Below, in pieces: positions 7,335-13,717 of a stretch of DNA of 30,378 nucleotides. Every line of letters begins with the position of its first letter. Within the stretch, counting starts at the first letter, position 1. The notes under the pieces were generated by a model, which saw only the letters and a program-made list of their open reading frames with translations, had not been told where the DNA came from and did not search any database. A program made the translations under genes and the position numbers. Origin of the DNA: a virus; the IMG/VR virus record IMGVR_UViG_3300036770_005734, positions 1-30,378 of that record. One strand, 5' to 3'.

Positions 7335-8243
7335 TTAAGACGGGGCGGAGGTGCCGACGTAGCCGAGGGCGACGGCGGAGCCGGTGGCGTAGGTCTGGCG
7401 GGCGATGCCCTGGATGCCGGAGAAGAAGTTCTCGGAGTGTTTGAACTGGAACTGCATGGGTTGCAGCTCGGCGGCGTAGAGCATGGCGTAAAATCCGCTG
7501 TAGCTGATCACGAGGTTCGCGGTGGGAATGATCGCACCCATGGCGAGATCGCCGCCCATCTTGGTGAGCATCTGCGCAAACGTGGCGTTGTGCTGCGGGA
7601 CGAGATTCGCGGTCATCGTTTGACCGCTGATGGTCCAGTCGATAATCTGGCCGTTGTAGATGACCGGCGTCAGCTCCCAATCAAAAGCGACCTCCACGCC
7701 CTCGGTGGGATACAGCTCGTCATGCGGCGAGGAGCCCCAGGCGACGGCGGGCGCGAGCGTGAGGATGTTGCTCGGTGAGAGGCTGGCGAAGCCGGGGTGC
7801 GTGCCATCGGCGGCGTATTGATGCCAGCGCGAATTGGTGGTGGAGTAAACGCAGCTCACGGTCATCTCACCGAGCAACGTGTCGCCGACCTTCGCCATGA
7901 GGCCGGGGCGTTTCGTGATCGCGCCGCGATCAAAAGTCCACTGACGGCCGCTGGCGGTGATGAGACGCCAGGCGACATCGCTGTCTCCAATCAAGCGCGT
8001 GCCGATGTTGGCGGACATGTGAGGGAAGAGCGTGGAGAGATTTTCCCACTCACCCACCGGGCGGCCGGTGATCTCGAAGAGCTGCGACTGGTTGCGAGCG
8101 CCGAGGTTGGCGCCGTTGTGCATGACATCAAAGCGCTGCTGCACGACATTGAGCGTGCAGCCTTCCTTGAAGTGGAAATAAAGCGGCGTGCCGCTGGGGT
8201 CTTGGATGAGGAGGGCGGGTTCGCGGATGACTTCGAGGGACAT
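7335..8243 (-). CDS. Major tail (tube) protein, 302 aa
   Basis: A beta-rich protein of a size typical of siphophage tube subunits, two genes before the tape measure. It starts MSLEVIREPALLIQDPSG and carries many Gly/Ser/Thr turns, no coiled coil, no signal peptide and no membrane segment. The order major tail protein, chaperone, tape measure supports the call, as does the absence of a separate sheath gene, which points to a non-contractile tail. I do not recognise a specific subfamily. The start ATG at 8243 is followed upstream by a G-rich stretch and then a long array. Confidence 0.72.
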   Translation of the reverse strand: MSLEVIREPALLIQDPSGTPLYFHFKEGCTLNVVQQRFDVMHNGANLGARNQSQLFEITGRPVGEWENLSTLFPHMSANIGTRLIGDSDVAWRLITASGRQWTFDRGAITKRPGLMAKVGDTLLGEMTVSCVYSTTNSRWHQYAADGTHPGFASLSPSNILTLAPAVAWGSSPHDELYPTEGVEVAFDWELTPVIYNGQIIDWTISGQTMTANLVPQHNATFAQMLTKMGGDLAMGAIIPTANLVISYSGFYAMLYAAELQPMQFQFKHSENFFSGIQGIARQTYATGSAVALGYVGTSAPS

Positions 8244-8283
8244 GGTGGGAGGGGGCTAGGGGTGAGGGGGCGGAGGGCGGAGA

Positions 8284-8390
8284 GTCAGTGAGTCAGTGGT
8301 CAGATATCAGTGGTCAGATATCAGTGGTCAGTGGTCAGTGGTCAGAGATCAGTGGTCAGTTTGAACTGAGAACTGAGAACTGAGCACTGG
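8284..8390. repeat. Composite GTCAGTG / GATATCA / ACTGAGA array
   Basis: Over 100 bases of AGTGAGTC and GTCAGTG units are interrupted by two copies of the variant GGTCAGATATCAGT and then by ACTGAGA heptamers. This fills most of the gap between the small 61-aa gene and the major tail gene. Confidence 0.95.
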
Positions 8391-8392
8391 CG

Positions 8393-8578
8393 TCAGATGC
8401 CGGAGGCGGCGTTGGTGTGTTTGTCGTAGGCCGGGGCTCGGCTGGTGGAGTTTGTGCGGGACAGGTAGTCGCGCAGATCCTTGATGACTTCGGGGCGCTC
8501 GGTGGCGTTGGCGTTGGCGAAGAGAAGGTCGAGCTTGGCCTTGATGGCGCTGAGCTGGGATTTGATGGTGGAACTCAT
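8393..8578 (-). CDS. Small hypothetical protein, 61 aa
   Basis: A short helical protein (MSSTIKSQLSAIKAKLDLLF) with mixed charge and no membrane segment, between the tail terminator-like gene and the major tail protein. It starts at ATG 8578, and its TGA stop lies at the edge of the array. Repeat arrays flank it on both sides, as they flank the recognised late genes, which supports it as a real gene. I do not recognise it. A small virion or tail assembly factor is possible from the neighbourhood. Confidence 0.6.
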   Translation of the reverse strand: MSSTIKSQLSAIKAKLDLLFANANATERPEVIKDLRDYLSRTNSTSRAPAYDKHTNAASGI

Positions 8579-8589
8579 GATGTTGTTTT

Positions 8590-8624
8590 CAGTTCGCAGT
8601 TTGCAGTTCGCAGTTCGCGGTTCG
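8590..8624. repeat. 5-unit CAGTTCG heptamer array
   Basis: Five units (CAGTTCG, CAGTTTG, CAGTTCG, CAGTTCG, CGGTTCG) occupy most of the 50-base gap between the 236-aa tail gene and the 61-aa gene. Confidence 0.95.
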
Positions 8625-8628
8625 CATC

Positions 8629-9339
8629 TCAGGCAAGCTGGAGGCGGGCGCAGTCGCTGGCGGGCTGGCCGGATTTATAGGCGATGGCGAGGATGAGATC
8701 GGTGGAGGTGTCATCGACGGGCGCGGTATAGAGCGAGCCGTTCGTCGGCGTGGGGAGGGTGCCGTCGCGGGTCCAGTAGATGGAGGCTCCGGAGGTGGCG
8801 CAGGTCATGGTGAGTGTGGTCTCGCCATCAGTGATGACTGGCCGTGCCACCTTGACGAGCTGGCGCGGGGCCTGGTTGGTGATGAGCACCTCGACGACCC
8901 AGCCACGCAGGGCGGGGTCGCCATAATCGTCCTCCTCCCATTCGCGCACCTGGAAGGCGCTGTGGCCGTTGGGGCTCCAGTTGTCGATCAACACCCGCAG
9001 CTCCTCGAAAGCGTCGTCACAGTGAATCAGCGTGCCGATGGTGGCGGACATGTTGTTGCCCTTGTGCTCGACGATCTGAATCAGGAAGGTGAGATCCTCC
9101 AGCAGGGTGGAGCCGTTGCGATTGGTGGGTTTGCCTTTGGCGCTGCCGATGGCAATGGCGAGGCCGCATTTGTTTCCGCGCAGGAGCTGGCCTTGCAGGC
9201 TGGCTTTGACCTGGTCATCAAGCAGGGCATCGCCCGCGTTTTCATCCGCGAACTCGCGGGCCACGAAGACGGTGTCGAAGAACGCATGCGCGGTGATGCG
9301 GTCGTAGAGGTCTTGCTGGCGGCGCTGGGCGGTGTTCAT
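8629..9339 (-). CDS. Tail terminator-like protein with C-terminal chitobiase-type beta domain, 236 aa
   Basis: The gene lies between the gpG-like completion protein and the major tail gene, the usual place of a tail terminator. The N-terminal 155 residues fit that size class: an early helical region, FLIQIVEHKGN near residue 87, and a strand ending GWVVEVLI near residue 150. The last 80 residues look like a separate small beta-sandwich of the chitobiase C-terminal/Fn3-associated kind, with ITDGETTLTMTC, then GASIYWTRDGTLPTPTNGS and LILAIAYKSGQPAS. That pattern is common in extracellular carbohydrate-active proteins. If right, the domain would decorate the tail tube near the head. No signal peptide is present. 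Confidence 0.65.
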   Translation of the reverse strand: MNTAQRRQQDLYDRITAHAFFDTVFVAREFADENAGDALLDDQVKASLQGQLLRGNKCGLAIAIGSAKGKPTNRNGSTLLEDLTFLIQIVEHKGNNMSATIGTLIHCDDAFEELRVLIDNWSPNGHSAFQVREWEEDDYGDPALRGWVVEVLITNQAPRQLVKVARPVITDGETTLTMTCATSGASIYWTRDGTLPTPTNGSLYTAPVDDTSTDLILAIAYKSGQPASDCARLQLA

Positions 9340-9345
9340 CTTGAG

Positions 9346-9465
9346 CGGAGGGCGAAGGGCGAAGGGCGGAGGGCGGAGGGCGAAGGGCGGAGGGCGGCGA
9401 GTCAGTGGTCAGTGGTTAGTGGTCAGTGGGATGGTTGAAACTGAGAACTGAAAACTGTGAACTGA
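9346..9465. repeat. Three-family array: CGGAGGG, GTCAGTG, ACTGAGA
   Basis: Seven perfect 7-base units alternating CGGAGGG and CGAAGGG (9346-9394) are followed by GTCAGTG units and then by ACTGAGA-type units up to the stop of the gpG-like gene. Three different repeat families sit in one junction. Confidence 0.96.
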
Positions 9466-9981
9466 TCACTCCGCGCTGAGCTTGATCACCTCGCGGGTGA
9501 TCTCGTCTTCGATGAGGTTGAGGCTGGCTTCGATGCCGGTGCGGAAGGGGCGGCGTTCGGGGATGGTGACGTTGCGCTGATGGGCGAGGCGGGAGAAGCG
9601 CAGCGGGGTCTTGAGCTTGCGGCCGAAGAGTTTTTTTATGGTGACTTCGTGGGCCTTGACGGTGACCGTGCCTTTGAAACCGAACTCGTGCGCGGCGGCG
9701 TATTTGACGTTGCTGCCGATGCTGGTGGTGACTGTGTCGCCCTGGATCTGCGGGGCGGTGCCGCGCACGCTGCGGCGGAGGCGGCCGCTGCGCACGCCGA
9801 GGCGCTGCTGCGCGACAGGGAACGGCCCCTTGCCGGTAAGGCGCTCCGTCTGCACCGCTCCGGCGATGAGCAGGGTGCCGCGCTTCATGCCACGTGCGAC
9901 CGCGCGCTTCAGCGCGGCAGGCTTGAGGGCCTCAAGCGCGGCGCTGAGATCGGGCGAGACGGCGATGGTGGTGGAGAGCAT
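9466..9981 (-). CDS. Phage virion morphogenesis / tail completion protein (Mu gpG-like), 171 aa
   Basis: Resembles the Mu gpG / P2 gpS / HK97 gp10-like tail completion family. An N-terminal helix full of Arg/Lys (residues 20-35) is followed by LTGKGPFP near 50, a GVRSGRLRRSVRG stretch near 62, the family-typical NVKYAAAHEFGF near residue 91, and a C-terminal IPERRPF motif near 140, followed by a terminal helix. The residues after HEFG usually form the beta part that docks at the head-tail joint. It lies after the connector gene and before the tail genes, as in Mu-like and HK97-like phages. The stop codon is at the edge of an array. Confidence 0.82.
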   Translation of the reverse strand: MLSTTIAVSPDLSAALEALKPAALKRAVARGMKRGTLLIAGAVQTERLTGKGPFPVAQQRLGVRSGRLRRSVRGTAPQIQGDTVTTSIGSNVKYAAAHEFGFKGTVTVKAHEVTIKKLFGRKLKTPLRFSRLAHQRNVTIPERRPFRTGIEASLNLIEDEITREVIKLSAE

Positions 9982-9991
9982 GGAGGTGGGA

Positions 9992-10068
9992 GTTCTCGGT
10001 TCTCAGTTCTCAGTTCTCAGTTCTCAGTTTGCAGTTGGCAGTTCGCGGTTCGCAGTTGGCAGTTCGCG
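9992..10068. repeat. 11-unit GTTCTCA/GTTCGCG heptamer array
   Basis: Eleven uninterrupted units begin as GTTCTCG and GTTCTCA (complement of the ACTGAGA family) and grade into GTTTGCA, GTTGGCA and GTTCGCG. One array thus joins two families through single-base changes, which shows they are related. Confidence 0.97.
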
Positions 10069-10080
10069 GTTCCGCGTGGA

Positions 10081-10683
10081 TCACACGAAGCGGCGGTGGG
10101 GAAGGAGGATTTGTTTGACGGTTTCGAGCAGGCCTTGAGGGGCGTTTGAGGACTTGCTTTTGCCGTCGTCGGCAGCGCCGAGACCGAAGAGGCGGTGCTG
10201 TTCGACTTCGTGGCGCATTTGCAGGAAGAAGGCGGTTTGCAGATCGGCGGGCAGGGCTGTGGCTCCGGTGGGGAGGGTGCCGCTTTCGTCCTCCGTGGAA
10301 TCAAACCAGTAGCCGCCGGAATAGACGATGATCAGCTCATCGTGCTGAGCGCCCGGGACGCTGTCGAAGTGGATGAGACCGGCGGCGAGATCGGTGCGCA
10401 CGATGTCGGTGGTGATCGCGGTGGAGGTGCCGTCGCTGGAAAGCGTGACGCTGGTCACCTCCTCCAGCGGATAGCGTGGCAGCGAGATCGTCAGGTTGTT
10501 CGCGCTGATGCGGAAGGTGTCATCCTCCACACGGGTGAGGAGGCGGTTGCAAAAGCCGTTGATGAGCAGCGCCACGCCGAGGCCGAGGGTCACGAGCTGG
10601 TCGTCGAAGTCCGTGCGGCTGCGCATCGCAGGCGGCATGATCTGCGTCTTGAGCGTGGCGAGGTTGGAGAGACCGGCGTTCAT
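10081..10683 (-). CDS. Head-tail connector / adaptor protein, 200 aa
   Basis: Fits the gp6-like head-tail connector class. A helical N-terminus has GVALLINGFCNRLLTRVEDD near residue 35, then beta strands around RYPLEEVTSVTL, and a strand LIIVYSGGYW near 120. Next come a PADLQTAFFLQMRHEVEQHR helix and a C-terminal helix LETVKQILLPHRR. The motif of a proline-led strand (YP-x-x-x-V), then YSGGY, then a PxDL helix is typical of this family. It sits between the capsid genes and the tail completion gene. The start at 10683 leaves a short G-rich leader before the next array. Confidence 0.78.
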   Translation of the reverse strand: MNAGLSNLATLKTQIMPPAMRSRTDFDDQLVTLGLGVALLINGFCNRLLTRVEDDTFRISANNLTISLPRYPLEEVTSVTLSSDGTSTAITTDIVRTDLAAGLIHFDSVPGAQHDELIIVYSGGYWFDSTEDESGTLPTGATALPADLQTAFFLQMRHEVEQHRLFGLGAADDGKSKSSNAPQGLLETVKQILLPHRRFV

Positions 10684-10697
10684 GCGGAGCGGAGGGT

Positions 10698-10788
10698 GGG
10701 CAGTGCGTCAGTGAGTCAGTGGTCAGTGGTCAGTGGTCAGTGGTCAGTGGTCAGAACTGAGAACTGAAAACTGGGAACTGAGCACTGA
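10698..10788. repeat. GTCAGTG and ACTGAGA composite array
   Basis: Two octamer-type units are followed by about six GTCAGTG heptamers and five ACTGAGA-type heptamers between the connector start and the hairpin at 10800-10872. Confidence 0.95.
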
Positions 10789-10789
10789 G

Positions 10790-10872
10790 AAAAAGGAATG
10801 GCGCGGCGGGCGCTATGAACGGACCCAACACGACCGCCCAGGGCCTTGCGGCGTCTGGACACCCGCCGCGCC
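10790..10872 (-). terminator. Candidate terminator between capsid group and connector
   Basis: Arms GGCGCGGCGGG (10800-10810) and CCCGCCGCGCC (10862-10872) are perfect 11-base complements around a 51-base loop. On the minus strand the stem is followed after five bases by T5. The loop itself contains GCCGCAAGGC, a small GNRA-capped hairpin. It could terminate or attenuate transcription leaving the capsid genes. The long loop makes this less certain than a classical terminator. Confidence 0.45.
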
Positions 10873-10880
10873 AAAGGCGG

Positions 10881-11057
10881 TCAGGATTTGACGAGTTCAA
10901 CGCTGTCGCCGAGGGCGGCGGCGCGGGCTTCGGTGGTTTCGAATTCGTCGCCTTTCGAATAAGTGAAGCCGCCCTCGCCGAGTGAGTTGCAGAGGACGCG
11001 AACGGTCACGACGGGCGAGCTGTCGCCGGTGGGTTTCTGTGATGCTTTCTTGGCCAT
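10881..11057 (-). CDS. Small head-associated protein, 58 aa
   Basis: A compact protein, MAKKASQKPTG to VELVKS, with a basic tail and then a likely small SH3-like or beta fold (VTVRVLCNSLGEGGFTYSKG, then DEFETTEARAAALG). The ATG at 11057 is chosen over 11093 because the upstream twelve codons lie in a GATGAGG array. Directly downstream of the major capsid gene it could be a head decoration or head-tail joining peptide. The family is not identified; the pattern of a Tyr-x-Lys-Gly-Asp loop followed by an E-T-x-x-x-A helix is common in short phage proteins after capsid genes. Confidence 0.65.
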   Translation of the reverse strand: MAKKASQKPTGDSSPVVTVRVLCNSLGEGGFTYSKGDEFETTEARAAALGDSVELVKS

Positions 11058-11092
11058 GATGATGAGGGATGAGGGATAAGGATGAGGGATCA
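11056..11092. repeat. Short GATGAGG-type array
   Basis: Four to five imperfect GATGAGG heptamers stand just upstream of the 58-aa gene's start codon. Confidence 0.8.
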
Positions 11093-11097
11093 AAGAT

Positions 11098-11126
11098 CAG
11101 GGGCGCGAGCGCGGCCCGCGCCCCTG
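11098..11126 (-). terminator. Perfect 10-bp GC hairpin after the capsid gene
   Basis: Arms CAGGGGCGCG (11098-11107) and CGCGCCCCTG (11117-11126) enclose a 9-base loop, 32 bases past the capsid stop codon. On the minus strand it is followed only by ATCTTTGAT, a weak T-run, so partial termination or mRNA 3'-end protection of the abundant capsid message is more likely than full termination. A second small hairpin (CTGGC/GCCAG) lies at about 11139-11152. Confidence 0.45.
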
Positions 11127-11158
11127 AAGAGGTTGATCTGGCGTCAGCCAGGCGATGA

Positions 11159-12487
11159 TTACGAGGCGGCGGTCTTGAGGACCTGGATCGACGTGGCGAT
11201 CTTCACCTTGATGGCGGCACGCATCGTGGCGCGGAAGCTGATCTCATCCGTGTCGAAGGCGAAGTGCTCGCTGCGGTCGAAGGCCATGTCGCGGCGGATG
11301 CGGACGCCCACACCGAAGGGATCGCCAAAGGCGGCCACGCGGGCACCGGCGCTGTCCGTGGATGGCGCGGCGGGGACCATCGTGGTGGGGAAGCCGAGGA
11401 TGCTGCCGATGCTGCCGCTCGAAGGGGCTTCGATGGCGGTGTTGAAGATCGGGCGGCCGTTGCTGTCCTTGATGTAAAGCGCCTTCACGAGGATCGTGGG
11501 GTGCATCCACCAGCGGCAGGGGCGGGAGAGGATGCCTGCCGGGCTGTTCGCCACGACAGCCACCCAGTCTTCGAAGTCCGTGGTGGCCACGGTGGTGTTG
11601 CCGCTGGCTGCGGTCACATCCGTGCCGCCACCACCGAGCATGCCGGTGAAGCCGCCGTCCGTGCTGTCCGATCCGCCATCGGCGGAGAAGGCCGCCCAAT
11701 CGAGTCGGTAAGCCGCGCTTTCGCCGAACTCGGCGAGCAGTTCATTGACGGCACCCACGGCATCATCATCGAGCAGCTCACGGCTCACGTTGATGAGACC
11801 GGCGATCTTCTTTGGTGTGACGGTCACACGGCTGCCTGCCTTGGTGCTGTCCGCGCCGATTTGCGCAGCCTCGTCGATGAAGGTCATCGCGGCACGGGCG
11901 GTGCGCAGGCGGATTTCCGTGGCCTTGGCGCTCACGCGGCGCACGTCGAGGGTGCGGTAGGCACCGAAGGACGCAAGCACGTCGTAAAGATCGGTCTCGA
12001 CCTGGTTGGTGTCGAGGAAGGTGGAGCCGGGCGTGTTGGCGCTGTCGAGGTCACGCTGGGCAATGCCATCGACGAGCGAGAGCTGCTTCGCCACTTCCTT
12101 CACGCGCTTGCCGCAGGCGTCGAGCACCTCGCCACCGAGCGAGCGGGCGATCATGGCGACGAGCAACGTGCGCTTCTCGGGGTCGGCGGCGATGCGCTGC
12201 ACGGGATCACCAAAGGCCATGCGGCGCTCATGACTGAGCTGCATGTTGAGCTTCTGAAGGCTGCGGGTGATGTCCTCGATGCTGTCGAGGCGGTTCTTGG
12301 CTTTGGTGAACTCCTCCATGGCGGACTTGGTGTCCTTGGAGAGCTGGTCGTAGTTCTTCAGAAGCGTTTCGTTGGTCTTGGCGATGTCGCCGACCTTGTC
12401 GCCGATCTGTTTGAGGATGGCCCCGCCGCCGCCGTTGGATTCGGGGTCGGAGTGGAGGAGGGAGGACGAGAGAAAAAGGAATTTCAT
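11159..12487 (-). CDS. HK97-family major capsid protein, 442 aa
   Basis: The N-terminal 100 residues form a charged coiled coil (ILKQIGDKVGDIAKTNETLL onwards), typical of the delta/scaffold domain that the prohead protease removes. The rest matches the HK97 fold order: a helix near residue 105, an E-loop-like region, RVTVTPKKIAGLINVSRELL near 220, and a C-terminal GRPIFNTAIE segment near 345. These are followed by LLGFP-type ILGFPTTMVPAA, AFGDPFGVGVRIRRDM and FRATMRAA, which are hallmarks of this family. The protease gene sits directly upstream, as usual. Start at ATG 12487; the first ten residues are hydrophobic but probably not a signal. Confidence 0.9.
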   Translation of the reverse strand: MKFLFLSSSLLHSDPESNGGGGAILKQIGDKVGDIAKTNETLLKNYDQLSKDTKSAMEEFTKAKNRLDSIEDITRSLQKLNMQLSHERRMAFGDPVQRIAADPEKRTLLVAMIARSLGGEVLDACGKRVKEVAKQLSLVDGIAQRDLDSANTPGSTFLDTNQVETDLYDVLASFGAYRTLDVRRVSAKATEIRLRTARAAMTFIDEAAQIGADSTKAGSRVTVTPKKIAGLINVSRELLDDDAVGAVNELLAEFGESAAYRLDWAAFSADGGSDSTDGGFTGMLGGGGTDVTAASGNTTVATTDFEDWVAVVANSPAGILSRPCRWWMHPTILVKALYIKDSNGRPIFNTAIEAPSSGSIGSILGFPTTMVPAAPSTDSAGARVAAFGDPFGVGVRIRRDMAFDRSEHFAFDTDEISFRATMRAAIKVKIATSIQVLKTAAS

Positions 12488-12524
12488 GATGATGATGATT
12501 TTGAAGTGGGTGGAGTGGCTAGTG

Positions 12525-12550
12525 AGCAGTGATCAGTGGTTGGTGGTCAG
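12525..12550. repeat. Short GATCAGTG-type array
   Basis: A few degenerate AGTGATCAGTGG units lie between protease and capsid. The TGA stop of the protease gene (12547-12549) lies inside them. Confidence 0.8.
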
Positions 12551-13410
12551 CGAGGTTGCGTGACGAGCGGGACGGCCTTGAGGGCGGTGAGCAGCTCGTG
12601 GAGCGATTTCTCCCTTTGCTCGTCAGCCTGGCGCCGTGCCTTCTCATCGCCGCCAGGCGCATGATGAGAGGGCTGTTTGCTGCGTTGCGTGGGGGAGAGG
12701 TTTTTGGCGCGGCAGATGCGGTAGATGCGGTGGAGTTCGAGCTGCATCATGCCGCGCAGGATTTGATCCGCGCCGTCGTAGGACTCGGCACAGAGCTGCA
12801 GGAACTCAAACTCGGCCTCGCCATGGAAGCCGATGCTGGCGAGATCGGCCTCGCTCAAGGCGCGTTCGGAGAAGGCCTTGGCGAGCGCGTTGGGGTTCGC
12901 GCCGATGATGCACGCACTCAGCTCGATCTGCTGCCAGGTGCGATGGATGCAGCGGCATTGCGCGGCGGTGTCGGCTGAGAGCTTCAGCTCCTTCACCGCC
13001 TCGACGAATTCCGGCTCATCACGCCAGATCATTTTCACTGGCAGGAAGCCGACGCTGACGGCCTTCAGGTGGCCGGACTCGGTGAGCTTGAAGCCGAGAT
13101 CGGCAAGCGGGTTGATGCCGAGCGCCCAGCGGACGCGCTCAACCACGGCAAGGCCGGAGCCTGGCCCTCCTGCCGCATTGCGGACCTCGAATGATTCGAC
13201 ACTGCCAAGCAGTCGATCAATGCAGGAGTAATCATGCGAATCGACAAAGGGGGCGTTTTTAACGAAGCGCGAGAAATCGACACCTTGAGGCACGAGGATC
13301 TCGCGGTAGCAATCGAGCGAGGCGTCCGAGGCGACGTATTCGACGGAGCCGTCCGTGGCGGAGAGCACTTTGACTTCAGGCGTGAGGGTGCGGACGAGAC
13401 GGTCGGGCAT
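12547..13410 (-). CDS. HK97-type prohead protease (peptidase U35/S78), 287 aa
   Basis: Cuts scaffold domains from the capsid inside the prohead. The fold order is clear: N-terminal strands VEYVASDASLDCYREILVPQ, catalytic His59 in FVDSHDY, catalytic Ser119 in LKAVSVGFLP, and the later strand IELSACIIGANPNALA (163 onwards), which matches the usual ELxEISLVxxPANPxA pattern and contributes the third acidic position. The C-terminal third is helical, with a charged tail that may act in assembly targeting. It lies upstream of the capsid gene. Start at ATG 13410. The stop codon is within an array. Confidence 0.88.
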   Translation of the reverse strand: MPDRLVRTLTPEVKVLSATDGSVEYVASDASLDCYREILVPQGVDFSRFVKNAPFVDSHDYSCIDRLLGSVESFEVRNAAGGPGSGLAVVERVRWALGINPLADLGFKLTESGHLKAVSVGFLPVKMIWRDEPEFVEAVKELKLSADTAAQCRCIHRTWQQIELSACIIGANPNALAKAFSERALSEADLASIGFHGEAEFEFLQLCAESYDGADQILRGMMQLELHRIYRICRAKNLSPTQRSKQPSHHAPGGDEKARRQADEQREKSLHELLTALKAVPLVTQPR

Positions 13411-13437
13411 GCGCCAGTGATCGCATGCCGATGGAGC

Positions 13438-13471
13438 CGCGCACGTGGCCGCAAGCGCCGGTGGGAGGCGT
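13438..13471. repeat. 34-bp dispersed element, copy A
   Basis: Matches 21470-21503 at 33 of 34 positions (sole difference at 13445). Core text includes GGCCGCAAGCGCCGG. Both copies directly precede a CAGTG array on the plus strand. Confidence 0.85.
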
Positions 13472-13586
13472 GATCAGTGATCAGTGATCAGTGCGTCAGT
13501 GCGTCAGTGCGTCAGTGCGTCAGTGCGTCAGTGATCAGTGAGTCAGTGATCAGTGAGTCAGTGATCAGTGATCAGTGCGTCAGTGT
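13472..13586. repeat. Long array of GATCAGT heptamers and GCGTCAGT octamers
   Basis: GATCAGT heptamers are followed by five GCGTCAGT octamers and then alternating AGTGATC/AGTGAGTC units, about 115 bases in all. On the minus strand CACTGA recurs throughout and gives stops in every frame. Confidence 0.97.
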
Positions 13587-13717
13587 GCTCCGCGTCGAAC
13601 TACCGCTGCATCAGACCTCGCTAAAGCTCGGCTGATGAGCGCCCTTGTTCGAACTGAGAACTGAGAACTGACCCGCCTGCAACGCCTCACGTAGCGATGC
13701 GGGCAGGGAACTGTGAA

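Larger units (their letters stand above)
13411..13717. other. Longest repeat-filled junction, 307 bases, no gene
   Basis: No credible gene is seen. From left to right there is a 34-bp dispersed element (13438-13471), a long octamer/heptamer array (13472-13586), a 60-base non-repeat spacer with an inverted pair CATCAG (13609-13614) and CTGATG (13632-13637), three ACTGAGA heptamers (13651-13672), and a GC hairpin-like stretch (about 13674-13706) before the portal-MuF stop at 13718. It separates the portal-MuF fusion from the protease. Confidence 0.7.

Noticed and set aside
11264-12532. Plus-strand frame of 422 codons opposite the capsid gene
   Set aside because: Shadow of the HK97 capsid gene; no family features.
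13472-13586. Possible CRISPR array
   Set aside because: Units of 7-8 bases follow each other with no spacers and no cas genes are present, so it is a simple tandem repeat.
13590-13660. tRNA-like text including GTTCGAAC
   Set aside because: No cloverleaf can be formed; the GTTCGAA is part of the heptamer transition.
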